NCBI RefSeq assembly: GCF_000004195.4
Contig: NC_030681.2
Coordinates: 92,077,681-92,141,680 of the forward strand
Origin: Xenopus tropicalis
Taxonomy: Eukaryota; Chordata; Amphibia; Anura; Pipidae
DNA: 64,000 nucleotides
Direction: 5' to 3'
A program made the translations under genes and the position numbers. A model generated the notes under the pieces. It was given only the letters and a program-made list of their open reading frames with translations. It searched no databases and was not told where the DNA came from. Below are positions 22,600-33,904 of this stretch, piece after piece (the stretch's first letter is position 1; every line of letters starts with the position of its first letter).

Positions 22600-23830
22600 T
22601 TAATGACCTTGAGGTGGGCAGACTGCATCTAGCTTTGCTGATGATACTGAATTGTGAAAAACTATAATTTCCATGCACCTTGCTGCCCCTTTGCAGTGAA
22701 ATTTGACTAAACTGGAAGGTTGGGCAGCAAACTGGCAAATTAAGTTAAATGATAAGTGTAAGGTTATGCACTTTGGGTAGAAATAATATAAATGCAAGTT
22801 ATACATTAAAGTGGACCTGTCACCCAGACATAAAAAGCTGTATAATAAAAGTCCTTTTCAAATTAAACATGAAACCCAAAATAATTTTTTTATTACCACA
22901 TCCATACCTATTATAAAAGCATTTAAAATCCCAGCTGTCAATCATATAATGCCTGCCCCGCCTCTATGCCTTAGGCATAGAGGTGGGGCAGACAGTTACT
23001 TTCACTTTCAATTCAGAACTTCTTAGATGTTGCTGCTCTCCTCACATTCCCCCTCCCTCCTCACCATCTAATTGTGTAACCAGTGTATGGACATGGGCCT
23101 CAGGTCCCCCCCATACTGGCACATACACAAAATTTTGGCAGGATGCAATGCCTGCTTTGATAACAGTGTCCACAAAATGGCCCCTGCCTGCTTGCTGCAA
23201 TTGTGAATTCCAAGGCTAAAGAAAATAAGATTAAAATAATTTATATAGTGTAAGTAAAGTTTATTTTGCTTGCCAAACACAATAGAAAACAATTTGAAAT
23301 TATTTCTTAAGGTGACAGGTCTGCTTTAAATGGTAGTGTGTTGGGGGTATACTTAACTGAGAAGGATTTGGGGATTTCTGTGCATAACACGCTGTTTTAC
23401 AAGCAGTTTTGCATAACAAGTTTTGGGCTTTATTCCTTAAGACGGATATTAATGAGCTGGAGAGAGTGCATAAAGGTGCGACCCCATTGATAAAAGGGGA
23501 TGGAATGTTTAAACTACAAGGGTAGATTGTCAGGGGCGGGTTTGTTTACTCTGGAGAAAAAGGCACTTTTTACAACTATGTTGGAGAACATAATAGACAG
23601 ATAATGGGGAACTTTTTTTCCATAGAAAAGATCAATGCACTAGAAGCCACCCCTTTAGACTAGAGGAACGGAGCTTCCATTTGGAGCAGTGTAGTTGCTT
23701 CTTCACAGTGAGGGCAGTGAGGTTGTGGAATGCCTTTCCAAGTGATGTGGCAATGGCAGAGGGGCTTGGATGATTTCTTGAAGCTGAATATCTAAGGTTA
23801 TTGTGAGCTAAAGATCTACAGTTAGTATAG
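22600..23830 (+). pseudogene. CR1-type LINE ORF2 3' remnant, split by a MITE
   Basis: Plus-strand CR1 remnant in two pieces. The first piece (22600-22805) encodes NDLEVGRLHL, then FADDTEL at 22634-22654 (the catalytic box), and further on ANWQIKLNDKCKVMHFG. After the 524-bp insertion at 22806-23329, the second piece carries KGATPLIKGDGMFKLQG, then FRLEERSFHLEQCSCF and VRLWNAFPSDVAMAEGLG, the normal C-terminal order of CR1 ORF2. Stops and frameshifts occur in both pieces. The order of pieces shows that the LINE was there first and the MITE came later. Confidence 0.85.
22806..23329 (+). mobile_element. TTAA element inserted in the CR1 remnant
   Basis: TTAAAGTGGACCTGTCACC on the left is the complement of GGTGACAGGTCTGCTTTAA on the right, with TTAA at both ends (22806-22809, 23326-23329). 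A central hairpin is formed by CCCGCCTCTATGCC and GGCATAGAGGTGGGG. It splits the CR1 frame. A degraded relative lies at 5381-5795. Confidence 0.92.
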
Positions 23831-23846
23831 ATATTGGTATATACAG

Positions 23847-24154
23847 TATGGATGCACCGAATCCCGGATTCAGTTCGGGATTTGGGCCAAATCCAGCCTT
23901 TTTTTTTTTATGGATTCGGTTTCGGTCGAATCCACGGCACTAGCCGAACCAAATCCTAATTTGCATAAATTAGCATATGCTAATAAGCATTCGGAAAGGG
24001 TTCAAATTTAGGGGGGAAATATTTTGCCGTGCGCTACGCACGCAGCAAATTTTAACCCTTCCCAATTCGGATTTGGTTCAGGATTTGGCAGAATCCATCA
24101 GGGTGGGTTCCGGGGTTCGACAGAACCCAAAAAAGTGGGTTCGGTGCATATCTA
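23847..24154. mobile_element. hAT-like MITE with 8-bp duplication
   Basis: Inverted ends TATGGATGCACCGAA and TTCGGTGCATATCTA. The octamer ATATACAG occurs exactly on both sides (23839-23846 and 24155-24162). Eight-base duplications are typical of hAT transposases. The interior has mirrored GGATTCGG and CCGAATCC words and a GCGCTACGCACGC palindrome. No transposase frame; a non-autonomous copy. Confidence 0.93.
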
Positions 24155-24194
24155 ATATACAGTTATATATGTTAGTATATAGATAGGCCTGTAT

Positions 24195-24322
24195 AGATAT
24201 GTGTATATATGTGCAGAACAGAATTATTCCCTTATAATGGAGTCTATGGGAGATGACCTTTCCATAATTCTGAACTTTCTGGATAATGGGTTTCTGGATA
24301 AGGGGTCTGATACCTGTACAAA
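24195..24322. mobile_element. Right half of a CAGGTATGGGA element
   Basis: AACAGAATTATTCCCTTATA, ATGGAGTCTATGGGAGATG and GGATAAGGGGTCTGATACCT match the end of 25170-25492. Confidence 0.8.
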
Positions 24323-25169
24323 GAAAAAGTTGAGTAAATGTCTTATAAATAGACATTGTCATCTACTCCTTGCCTGTGATATCCATGGAATGATTCTACA
24401 GGCAAAACAGAAATGGCAAATAACTCCGAATCAGCTGAATACAAATATTAGTCTAGACATGCTTCCAAATATTTGAATTAAAATCATTATGTCCACTTGT
24501 GTTGTGCCACCTAAACTGGCATCAATGGGAGATATGTAGGTATGTAAGCAGGGTCAAGTTGCCATATAATAGAACCATTCCTCCCCAAAAAATGCATTTT
24601 TGTTAAGTAAACCAATGAAAAGTAATATAGTGAACAACAGCAGAAAACAATACTGACTAATTAGTTCTGCTTGTGCTGCTGCCAGGGGAGGGGAAGGGGG
24701 GGGAGAGGAGCAAGTAGAGCAGGAACTGACTGTCTGTGAGCTTGCTAAGCCCCACCCACTCTATGAATATTCACTTAACTTTAAGTAGGTGAGGTGGTGT
24801 CATTGAAGTCTATCTGGGCCAGAGGCTCTCTGAGCCCTATACTGAAGAGTCTAAACCGGAAGCTGGCATAAGGTCTGGGTAGCGCACAGTTTTCAAGGAG
24901 TTATGGACATATTTGAACCCAAAGGTATCAAAATAAAAGCACTTCCTTCTATTTTACATTATTTTACATTGTTTAATGCATTGTTAAAATGTATGGTATA
25001 TATCACCTTTAATATGATATAAGCTATCTGTTGGTTAAGTATTCATTCTGGGGGTATTTTCCTTTAAGATGTTTATAATGAACAAGTATCTGACTTTTTA
25101 TTTCATTATTAGTTTTACTTTATTAAATATTACATAGCATATATGATACATAAAACCACATTTGCTTAT
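24323..25169. other. Mostly unclassified
   Basis: It contains a purine-rich tract (24682-24712) and, near 25003-25012, ATCACCTTTAA, which could be a T2-like right end, but no left partner was found. Confidence 0.4.
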
Positions 25170-25492
25170 ACATGGTATGGGACCTGTTATCCAGAATGCT
25201 CAGCTAAGGGATCTTTCTGTAATTTGGATCTCCATAACTTAAGTCTGCTAAAAATAATTTAAATATCGAATAAACCCAATAGGATTGTTTTGCCTCCGAT
25301 AAGGATTAATTATATCTTAGTTGGGATCAAGTACAAGGTACTGTTTTATTATTACAGAGAAAAAGGAAATCATTTTTAAAAAACAGAATTATTTGCTTAT
25401 AATGGAGTCTATGGAAGATGGCCTTTCTGTAATTCAGAACTTTCTAGATAACGGGTTTCCACATAAGGGATCCCATACCTGTATACATATAT
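25170..25492. mobile_element. Complete CAGGTATGGGA MITE, TA-flanked
   Basis: CATGGTATGGGACCTGTTAT on the left mirrors GGGATCCCATACCTG on the right, and TA flanks both. The body has paired TCTGTAATTTGGATC and TCTGTAATTCAGAA words. TA flanks suggest a Tc1/mariner-type target, which is inference. The copy at 56989-57320 is collinear. Confidence 0.85.
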
Positions 25493-25575
25493 ATAAGAAA
25501 CTACACACGTGTAAGATGTTTAGTCAGGCCTGGGTGCTGTCCACATGTTGTGTCCATACAGGTTGAAAGATTCGC

Positions 25576-25611
25576 ACTTTGATAAAGGCTAAGGCTAGCT
25601 GAAACGTCAGT
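25576..25611 (+). ncRNA. Decayed hammerhead-like motif
   Basis: ACU, then UUGAUAA (two changes from CUGAUGA), an extra A, GGCU with AGCU as stem II (one G-U), GAAA, CGUC, then AGU pairing with the opening ACU. GAAA and the GUC triplet are intact; G8 of the core is changed to A, which would be expected to abolish cleavage. Confidence 0.45.
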
Positions 25612-25652
25612 CTACACCAAAAGTTTATTTAATCATACATAAGTCCTGTGAG

Positions 25653-25836
25653 TAGTGATCTGTCGTGAGCAAATCTGTCGTTACACCGTTTCACTTCAGT
25701 GTAAAATTTGTGAAATGGAGAAAAACTTTTTTTGTCGCGTGTCATTTGTTTTTGAAGCATGTCAATATTTTTTGAAGTATGTGACTTTTTTTGTTCCCCG
25801 TAAATCAATGCCTGCCAAAAATTTTGTTCATCGCTA
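25653..25836. mobile_element. hAT-like MITE with 8-bp duplication, nested
   Basis: Short ends TAGTGATC and CATCGCTA. The octamer CCTGTGAG is present exactly on both sides (25645-25652 and 25837-25844). It interrupts the Penelope-like repeat and so is younger than it. Confidence 0.88.
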
Positions 25837-26075
25837 CCTGTGAGTATACATATTGTGACTGTCTTTGTCTCTATATATTTAACATAATCCTATATCTACA
25901 TAATCCAAAAAAGAAACAAAAAACTTACAAAAATTACTGTTTAATCACACAGTACAGCTTTATTATTTTTGTAAGCTTCTGTGAGCTCTGGATTTTTTCT
26001 TTTTTGGATCATGTTGAACTTTTGTTTGGTGTTTTCCCTTTTGAATAATAAAGACTTTTATATCTATATCTCTAT

Positions 26076-26713
26076 ATATACATATATATCTGCACACACA
26101 TTCTTCCAAATATTGTCACCATGCATAAAAAATACAAATGAAAATAAATAGTTCAGAAATGTACCATACAAAAAAACTAAATAATCTAATATTGTTGGTG
26201 GTGGATTTTTGATTGTTACGGCTGACACATTCCATTGTTAACTCTGTTCTATGTGACAGTACCTGAATAAACAAGAGTGAAACAAACATCAGAGAACATC
26301 ATACTACATCCAAGTCATCCCCAGTGTGGAGCTCAAGCTAGATCATATTCCATTCACGGCACCAATAAACTAAAAGCAGTCTTCTAAATATAACTCTATT
26401 ACAAGATACAATAATGCACTTAAACAGCCTTGGACAAGCCCATGGTATAAACAGACAGAAACAATGATTACAAATTAAATGATATCCCTCCCCAGCTGTC
26501 TGATTTTATTTCTGTTCTTAAAACAAACTTTAACCAAATCTCATCTTTCAAAGACTGACAGTAATGTTACATGACAAACAGAGAAAAGCATTTTTTACTA
26601 GAGGTAATTTGACAGGGCTGAATTTGCTACAAAAATAAAAAAACATGTTATTAGGGTAATACACATAGCAACCAATGTAATCCTTTTACAGATTATGTTT
26701 TATATCATTTATA
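26076..26713. other. No gene seen
   Basis: Unclassified AT-rich DNA. Confidence 0.5.
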
Positions 26714-26721
26714 TTAACAAC

Positions 26722-27008
26722 CAGGGCCATATTTATATATAGGCACCCAAGGGCCTGTGCCTAGGGCAGCATTTTTAAGGGTGCATATATATGTGTGGTG
26801 CATATATAAATCGATAAAATTAAAAAAAATAAAAAACCTCCCCAGGCACTGCCAGATTATAACTGAGCAAATTCAGTGGCAGAGCTGGGGGGCAGAATGC
26901 TAATAGAGTGCAAAAGTGGCAGCACTTCCAGCAGAAGTCGCGCATGTGGCATCACTTCCACAACCTGGGGGCGTGCCTAGGGTGGCACTGGGCCTAAATA
27001 CAGCCCTG
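26722..27008. mobile_element. hAT-like MITE with 8-bp duplication
   Basis: CAGGGCCATATTTATA on the left and TAAATACAGCCCTG on the right are inverted. TTAACAAC flanks both ends exactly (26714-26721 and 27009-27016). No frame for a transposase. Confidence 0.92.
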
Positions 27009-27016
27009 TTAACAAC

Positions 27017-28277
27017 CAAATATTAAACCAAACCAACCAAATATTAATTATTTGCATGTTTAGTTGCACTTGTGTGTACAAAACACACAAACTTTAGCTC
27101 TCAGAAATAAACTTAACAATATATAGCAAAGAATGGGTTGATACATAGTTTTATTTACCTTCCCTCATATAAAAGCCAAATGTCAATACCATCAGTACTT
27201 TCATGGATTAAACAAGGTATAAAGATGGTATAAAGCAAAAAGAAAGCCTTATTTCGCTACGTATGCTCTAGCAAGTCTAGTAGGGAATAGATTCCCAACT
27301 CTCCTGAAGTGATGCCTTGTTGCTAAGGTCACTTATCTCATCAACCTGTCTAAGTACTGTTTAAAGGCCCCCTGGAATAACTGCGGTTCATATGTTCTAT
27401 TTTGTATTTTACCTTGAACATAACAGCTGAGTGTTAAACATTTCTGTTGCTGACTGAAAAGGAATTAAAGCCTGAATAAGTCCAGAGCATAAAATGTTGG
27501 GACCTGTTATCTAGACTGCTTGGAACATGAAAAAGGCTCTTTCTTTCTCTCTCTATGCAGAAGGGTTCCATTTTTATTGACAGGTAGGTCCAATACATCT
27601 TTTAGGGGGGCTCCTTTTCCTAGCAAACTCAAATAACTGACTCCAGCACAAACAAAATAACTGACCAAACAAAATCCTGCATGTAGAGAGACAAGATTTC
27701 TACCAAAGCTGGTTATTTTGAAAAGGTGAACTCTAATACCTCTTCTAGGCAAAAGATGTAACAATCAAAACCTGACTCCACCTTCTGCATGAAGCGAGAC
27801 AGATGACTAGAAAGGGAGAGTCAAGAGTAACTTGGTTATTTTAGAAACAGGACAGTTTTTTTTAATTGATTATCTTCATGAAGTTTCTTATTTCAGTCTG
27901 ATGAAGCTTATATTAATATTAAATTTAAATCATTTAAACATTAAATAACCCCAATTGGATTGTTCTGCCTTCAATAAGAATGAATTAAGGTATGCTACAT
28001 CCCTTAGCAGACTAAGGATAATAGGAACTGCCCTTTAATTTGCAATTGGCTTGACCAAAAATGTAGCTAATCCTGAACTCCAATGTAAGAAGCACCATCA
28101 CACCCTTATTTACTATCGGCTTATATATGCAGGTCATATGTGGTAGATCTTCTATCATGATGACTAGTGTAGGCACATTTAATCTGGTGTCACATAGTCA
28201 CACTTGACAGACTATGGGATAGCTAAGAGACAGCAGCTCCTCTCAAAGCAGATATTAGTGTATGGTATCTCCAGGAG
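27017..28277. other. Mostly unclassified
   Basis: Bases 27920-28045 (ATTAAATAACCCCAATTGGATTGTTCTGCC) are a fragment of the CAGGTATGGGA family. The 85-codon minus frame at 27507-27764 has no family likeness. Confidence 0.45.
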
Positions 28278-28350
28278 CAACATTTTAGGCAGCCATACAC
28301 AAGCTGATCCCAAACAGTATCAAACCAATCAACCCATGGAACTAATGAGG
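28278..28350. mobile_element. End fragment of a CCATACAC-type MITE
   Basis: TTTTAGGCAGCCATACACAA corresponds to the GGTGGCCATACACG end, degraded, with little of the body remaining. Confidence 0.5.
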
Positions 28351-28696
28351 GAATGTACACAGGATGGTGCCTATCTATTGTTCCACTTGTTCAGGCCAAC
28401 AGCATGAAGGATCAGAACAGCAGAGAGTAAACTGACAAACCTGCTCAACTGATAAACCAACAAATAAAGGGGACAGATCTAGACAAGATAATGTAAAATA
28501 ACTCTTCTGATAACTTTTGCAGTTTACATGGATTATTTTTTTTATCATTTTTATGATAGTAAGCAATAGAACTGAGCAGAAAGGTGTTGGGAAACTTTAA
28601 TTCTTTGCATCAGTGACTGAAACTTTTGCCATTCTGTCTAACTGCCATCAGGACAGAATAGTAGGGTCACTCCTTACATCCATGATAATAGCACAG
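28351..28696. other. No gene seen
   Basis: Unclassified. Confidence 0.45.
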
Positions 28697-29181
28697 TTAA
28701 AAGAGAAGGAAAGTAATTTTGGTATTTTACTGCCAATAGATTCGCCCACATTAGTGCCACCTGGAATGCTATATTTATTCTGCAGAAAGCTTTACTATAC
28801 TTTACTATCGTAAAAGGCCCTAAAAGCTCCCTCTGTTTGTTTTTACGATTGCAGCTCACATTTTAGCTTGGTCTTCCTAGCTTTCTGCTGGGTAGCTCAG
28901 ATTACACATCTTAGGGGAGGGGGGGAGTGAGTTTTATGAATTCTTAAGGGGGGGGTGGGAGAAGGGAGGAGAGAACAGCACAGATTCTGGCCCCAGGAAT
29001 AAAGGGTTTTTCTGAGAGGAAGTTCCATACCAAAGAACATGTTTACAAAAAAGGAGACAAGAAATCCTGTGTTTCTTTTGATAGAGGACTTAGTGCAGCT
29101 AATCTTTAAGTGCTTATGGCTGTATTTACATAGACCTTTATGATAAAGCTTACTTAGTTTTTACCTTTCCATCTCCCTTAA
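28697..29181. mobile_element. TTAA MITE, T2 type
   Basis: TTAAAAGAGAAGGAAAGTAA on the left and ACCTTTCCATCTCCCTTAA on the right, TTAA at both edges. G-runs at 28919-28927 and 28951-28959 and the block CTTATGGCTGTATTTACATA are shared with 10984 and 15961. Confidence 0.88.
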
Positions 29182-29926
29182 ACTGAAAGTGCTTCAAGGA
29201 CATTTAGAATTTCAATTTGTTTATATATATTTAAATGCATAAGTATATTTTCTTACTAAACCTCCTTCAAAATATTGCATGGAGAAATTTAGCTTACTAT
29301 TAGTTTACAATGATAGATGGTTTTAGTAGTTAGTCTTTATTTGTTTATATTGATATTTTGTTTCCATTAAAGGTCATGTAAACATTATAAATAGGTTGCT
29401 TGATGTAGCAATGCTGTGGTATAGTTTTCCTTCCTGTTTATTCTAAAAGTCTTCGACAGTCTGCGATCCTCATTGCATTCTTGTGCCAAAGTCCTATGTG
29501 ACAAGATTTAATGCATATGGAATGTCTTGCATAATAAGCATTATACTATCTTACCACTGCCTAAAAATAAAAATGCTATTTAACTGATTCATCTATTAAG
29601 TGTCAAAAAATCATTTAATGCAAGTTCATCAAAATGGATGTGTGGTAATGGAATATAACTTTTACAAACTTTTACAAACTTTTAGAGCACATTTTTCCTT
29701 ATAATAGGCATGACAGTTGCAGAGCACCAATCACCAGGGAAACACCTGCAATAGCCCAAGGAGTTCTGTAAGCATAATCAAGTGAATTTTCACTTCTTGA
29801 AATTATAAAACAGTATATAACTGACAAAAACAGATGTGAACTGCACTGGAAAACATTGCAGTGCAACCCTTTTCTTACCACAAGCAGTAAATTACAATTT
29901 TCCTGTTTTCTGAAAAGCAGTAAAGC
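29182..29926. other. No gene seen
   Basis: AT-rich. A direct repeat of TTTACAAACT occurs at about 29660-29680. Confidence 0.5.
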
Positions 29927-30050
29927 TGGCCATACATGTACCAATACATTTATATGGTATTTAGCTTGTTCCAGGTATTGGATCTCTTATGCTGAAACCT
30001 GTTATGCAGAAAGGCCATGAAACATGAAGGCCACCTCACATGGAGTTTGT
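29927..30050. mobile_element. Two abutting MITE end fragments
   Basis: AAAGCTGGCCATACATGTAC (29924-29943) is the left end of the 44286-type element. From about 29970, CCAGGTATTGGATCTCTTAT and GCAGAAAGGCCATGA belong to the CAGGTATGGGA family. Confidence 0.65.
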
Positions 30051-30051
30051 T

Positions 30052-30909
30052 TTAAAGGAAAAGTAAACCCCCCACAAAAAACTGTAATCAGTGAACAGCC
30101 TCTTTGAAATCTTTAAATACCTGCCACTCTGGTTGTTATAAGGTTAATTGTAAGGCTATAGCATCCCCTTAATCCCTTGGGATTCCCTCTCCTCCTGTAA
30201 CACACTTGGCCCCCTCCGTTAGGCATTTGCTTTGGCTCTTGGCTAACTGATAGGGTTGCCACCTTTAGTGTTGGCTTACTCTGGGTGGGGGGGCCTGGAC
30301 AGTGATGTCATGTGGGCAGGAATATGACGATTAGCCGATCGCCACATTAATCTCAAAAGAGCCATGACTGGTTTTCCAAATTGGGGAAACCAGGCAGGTG
30401 ACCTGGGCAGGCTCTCCAGTTCAAACGAGACAGGCGGCAACCCTACTAACTGAACATGCTCAATTCTTCTCAACTCATGGTTACTAAATATACCCTCCAG
30501 TCTAGCAGCCAATAAAGACATGGCACTCCTGGTTTCTATAGAAACTCTGCTCTAGCTGTGCACTTTGCTGGAGAAACATGTTTTTTCTCGTAACCTTCTC
30601 TACTGAGCTTTGCTTAACCATTACAGTGCTCAATACAAACACAACTTTTTATCAAAGTAAGTTCTGCCTGTGTAAGCCTGCATTCTTGATTGCATGAACT
30701 TTACAGCGCACGTGTGCTGTGCTGTTTGCAGATGTAAATGTCACAGATGATGTCAGAGGGAAAATGGCTGCCTGCTGGAAGCTGCTATTTTTTTTAGGAA
30801 AATGTAATGGTGCTGGTGAACAATAGGGATATATACAGCGAAAATGATTCAGTGTGGGGGGATGTTCCCAAGTTATATACATGGTAGGAAAATGTAGGGT
30901 TTACATGTA
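30052..30909. mobile_element. Large TTAA element with nested hAT-like element
   Basis: The left end is TTAAAGGAAAAGTAAACCCC. The right end GGGTTTACATGTAG is its degraded mirror. The body includes CTTTGGCTCTTGGCTAACTGA, interrupted at 30251. The right TTAA has been lost. Confidence 0.7.
30251..30445. mobile_element. hAT-like MITE with 8-bp duplication, nested
   Basis: TAGGGTTGCCACC on the left and GGCGGCAACCCTA on the right are inverted. CTAACTGA occurs exactly on both sides (30243-30250, 30446-30453). It lies within the TTAA element above, so it arrived later. Confidence 0.93.
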
Positions 30910-32420
30910 GAACATAGAATATAGACTTGTGCATCCTATTGTTTGCTGCAAATTAATATTTTATCGGTGTGTAAGAGTAAGGGGTAATCATAATCCTGAA
31001 ATTCTTTCAGAATTTATGAGACATACTAATGTAGGTACTAAATTTCACCAATGCAGTACCCATAGCAACAGGACAGATGAGGTAGGATGGACAGCAGTGA
31101 GAAACTAAGAAATGATTGGATTTAGTCAGTCATATATATATATAGTATATATAGTATATATAGGAAATGACACTGGAATAAATTAGGTTCTTCGTAAAAT
31201 ACTATAGTTTCAAAAAGCATGCAGTGTTCATATCAGCTAGTTCTTGGACACCTTGTAGAGATAATTTAATAACCCAGATTTAGTAAACTTATCAAAACCC
31301 TTTGTTGATCTATTCTCTTGAGTAAGACTTTTGGAGTTCTGTTCTGCCCAATTACCTGCTCACCCATGTATGCATATGGCCCAGAGTATAAATATATAGC
31401 TGATAAATTACAGTACAGTTTAGTAACTGTAATAGCAATGGGATTATATTACTGAGAAAATAATACATTTCTACATTTATTTTAACAATGTCAGTTTACA
31501 GAGTGTCAGTCTATCTAGAAATCAATATGTATTTATGCATAGATGTTGAAATGGATGTCATACTCTGAATATAGTAAGTGCAGAAATTCAGCCAGAATAA
31601 TCCAATTTTCATTTACAATGCAAATAATATATAGATCTAATATTATAGAAAATATGCCTCTTATTAGATTCTACAGTAATTGTTTCCAAGCTGAAATTCA
31701 GTATTTTTATATATTTTTTTCTTTATGTTCCCTTTGCAATACTCATATAGTCTATTAAGCTTAATGGAGTGCACTTTTACATGATCAAAGTGATTGCTGT
31801 TATCCATAAAAAGCATTGTTTGCATAATTATTGTACTAGACAGCCTTAGTGACAGGATCCATTACGAAGCTGCACTATCATTTTGTATGGCTGGTTTTCA
31901 GTTTAAATTTTTCAAGTAAAATAAACCGTTGGACATAGATTTGGTTTTTAAATGGATATCTGTTAATTTCTCATACATATATTTACTACATTTAACTATG
32001 CCAACAAATTCTGCCCTGGGTAAATACACAGATATACTGAGATACAAATTAGTAAGGATCTTCCCTGTCTAGACATGCAATCAAAGTAAGACTTGTCTCT
32101 CCTGTCAGGAGATGATGGTGGCTCATGGCTACATGGTATAATACCTGCTGTATACTGCAATCCTATATGAGGGCATCCTGATTTTACATAGACAAAGTAC
32201 TGAGAAAACTAAGGCATGACACAGACAATCAAAATCTCCGAGCACCAATAGCTCATGAAACATATATGTTCCAAACACAGCAGTATCCTAATATTTTGTA
32301 GTCTAAGATTAGCTGCTTCCTCCATTTTATACCAGTTCTCCTTTTTTTACCTCATTCGTGCTTCCCAAACATATTCCTGAAACCCAAAGTTTAAAAAACC
32401 TTTGGGAAAAACTAAATATC
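30910..32420. other. No gene seen
   Basis: AT-rich. Bases 31128-31163 hold a small ATATAGT-type tandem repeat. No frame exceeds 76 codons. Confidence 0.5.
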
Positions 32421-32428
32421 TTTTAAAG

Positions 32429-32577
32429 CAGTGGTTCTCAACTCAACTCTCTTTGTACTAAGTGTATGTGATGGAAATGTTGGAAATATGTGTTTTCTGA
32501 TGGTCTTAGGCGACCCCTGTGAAAGGGTTGTTTGACCCCCAAAAGGATCGCAGCCCACAAGTTGCTGCTTTAAAGCC
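32429..32577. mobile_element. Short hAT-type element
   Basis: It starts CAGTGGTTCTCAACTC. The interior GCGACCCCTGTGAAAGGGTT and TTTGACCCCCAAAAGG is the familiar vertebrate hAT non-autonomous pattern. Flanking octamers TTTTAAAG and CTTTAAAG match at 7 of 8 positions. The right inverted end has decayed to CACAAGTTGCTG. Confidence 0.8.
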
Positions 32578-32775
32578 TTTGAGAAATGGAAGCAGATCTT
32601 CGACTGCAGAAGGTCAGGAGTATATACATAGCGTGACAACTAGAATTACTATTCTAGAATTACTCTTAGATATCTGTATGGTCTCTAGAACATTTATAGA
32701 TGATGATGTATGGTTAGGCCTTTTAGGCTGTTAGCTTCATGTCAAGTGACCATATAATGAGATTCTGTTACATAC
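32578..32775. other. No feature seen
   Basis: Includes GAATTACTATTCTAGAATTACT, a short direct repeat near 32643-32665. Confidence 0.4.
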
Positions 32776-32778
32776 TTA

Positions 32779-33083
32779 GGGTGATATAATTTATTCCCTG
32801 CATATACAGGGTGACCCTTAGGGCCTAAGGAAAGATGGAGGCCGAGAATCACCCCCTACGATGGCATCAGCTTTCTTCTTTGCCTATACCCGGAACCACT
32901 TACCAAGCTAAGTGCAGGAACAAGTGGCGGATATTGGCTCTGGCATGCAAAATCTTTGTGTTTCTCTGCTGATATCCGCTGTGTGTGCCTGCACCCAAGC
33001 TGACATATTGGTTCAGGGTGCAGGCAAAGAAGAAGGCTGATGCCAGCCTAGGGGTTGATTAATCTCCCCTTGGGAAATCACCC
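32779..33083. mobile_element. MITE with TTA duplication
   Basis: GGGTGAT and ATCACCC are the tips, with TTA at 32776-32778 and 33084-33086. Long inner arms pair: GGCATCAGCTTTCTTCTTTG and its complement, and CCGGAACC-side against CAGGGTGCAGG-side. It fits Harbinger-type target use. Confidence 0.75.
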
Positions 33084-33086
33084 TTA

Positions 33087-33896
33087 GGAGGCAATTGAAA
33101 GGCAATCTGTGATGCCAGGAAGAACAGAAGGAGAAAGGTCTGGAGTATATTCTGGATTAGATAAGTAGGATCTGGGTGTCATCACCAGAAAAAATCATAT
33201 AGTTATTAAAATGACCACTTTTGCCATTTTTGAAATGTATCATTTGGCTCTGAGTTTTTAAATGAATTTGCTCATCTTTGACGTGAATTTGTAATGTAAA
33301 ATACATTTTAGTCCAAAAAACTGAAGTAAACAGTCCTTGTCTGAAGTATCTTGTTACATTCACTTTAGAAATAAGAAGCTACTGAAGTCTTATAAGTGGA
33401 ATAATTGCATAGCAAAATGCCCCATAATCACAGCAAACTTTACTCAGACATTTCTCCAGCACTCTCTGAAATTACTGATAGCATGGCTTTTTCCTGGTTC
33501 ATTAGCATTACATAGGAGAGCTCTGGAGAGACACTGAAACAGTCTGACAATTCACTCTCTGCTTGATGCTGAAATGTCAAAGAATTCAAGTAAATAGTCT
33601 AATTAGCATTAAATTAATTATTTCTAAACCCCCCTCTTCAGGACACAATAGCAATGTTTGCTTTCCAAAATAAATATCTCTTTTACATTCCCAAGAGAAA
33701 CATATAGGGTCATAAGATAAAAGACAGGTAATTTGTAAAAAAATATAATGTAAAAAATTAAAATGCTGAATATGAATTTGTATGCATCTAGATAAAGTTT
33801 TAGCTTTATAATGCACAATGGAGCTTGTTTGTTATGTTTGTATATTATTAAAGGGTTTAAAGTTTTTGGTTTTTTTTTGCTTCCTACCCTTTGTTT
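33087..33896. other. No gene seen
   Basis: AT-rich. Ends with an oligo-T tract at 33869-33878. Confidence 0.5.
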
Positions 33897-33904
33897 CTTT
33901 AGAG

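Larger units (their letters stand above)
25493..26075 (+). mobile_element. Penelope-like repeat with hammerhead-like motif, interrupted
   Basis: GCCTGGGTGCTGTCCACATG, the motif at 25576-25611 and AAAGTTTATTTAATCATAC, then the hAT-like insertion at 25653, then TATACATATTGTGACTGT onward. The organisation resembles 58325-58673 (GCCTGGGTGCAG, motif, then CTTTTGATT). The right limit is uncertain. Confidence 0.45.

Noticed and set aside
27507..27764. 85-codon minus frame with a hydrophobic centre
   Set aside because: No recognised family, no exon boundaries, length within chance.
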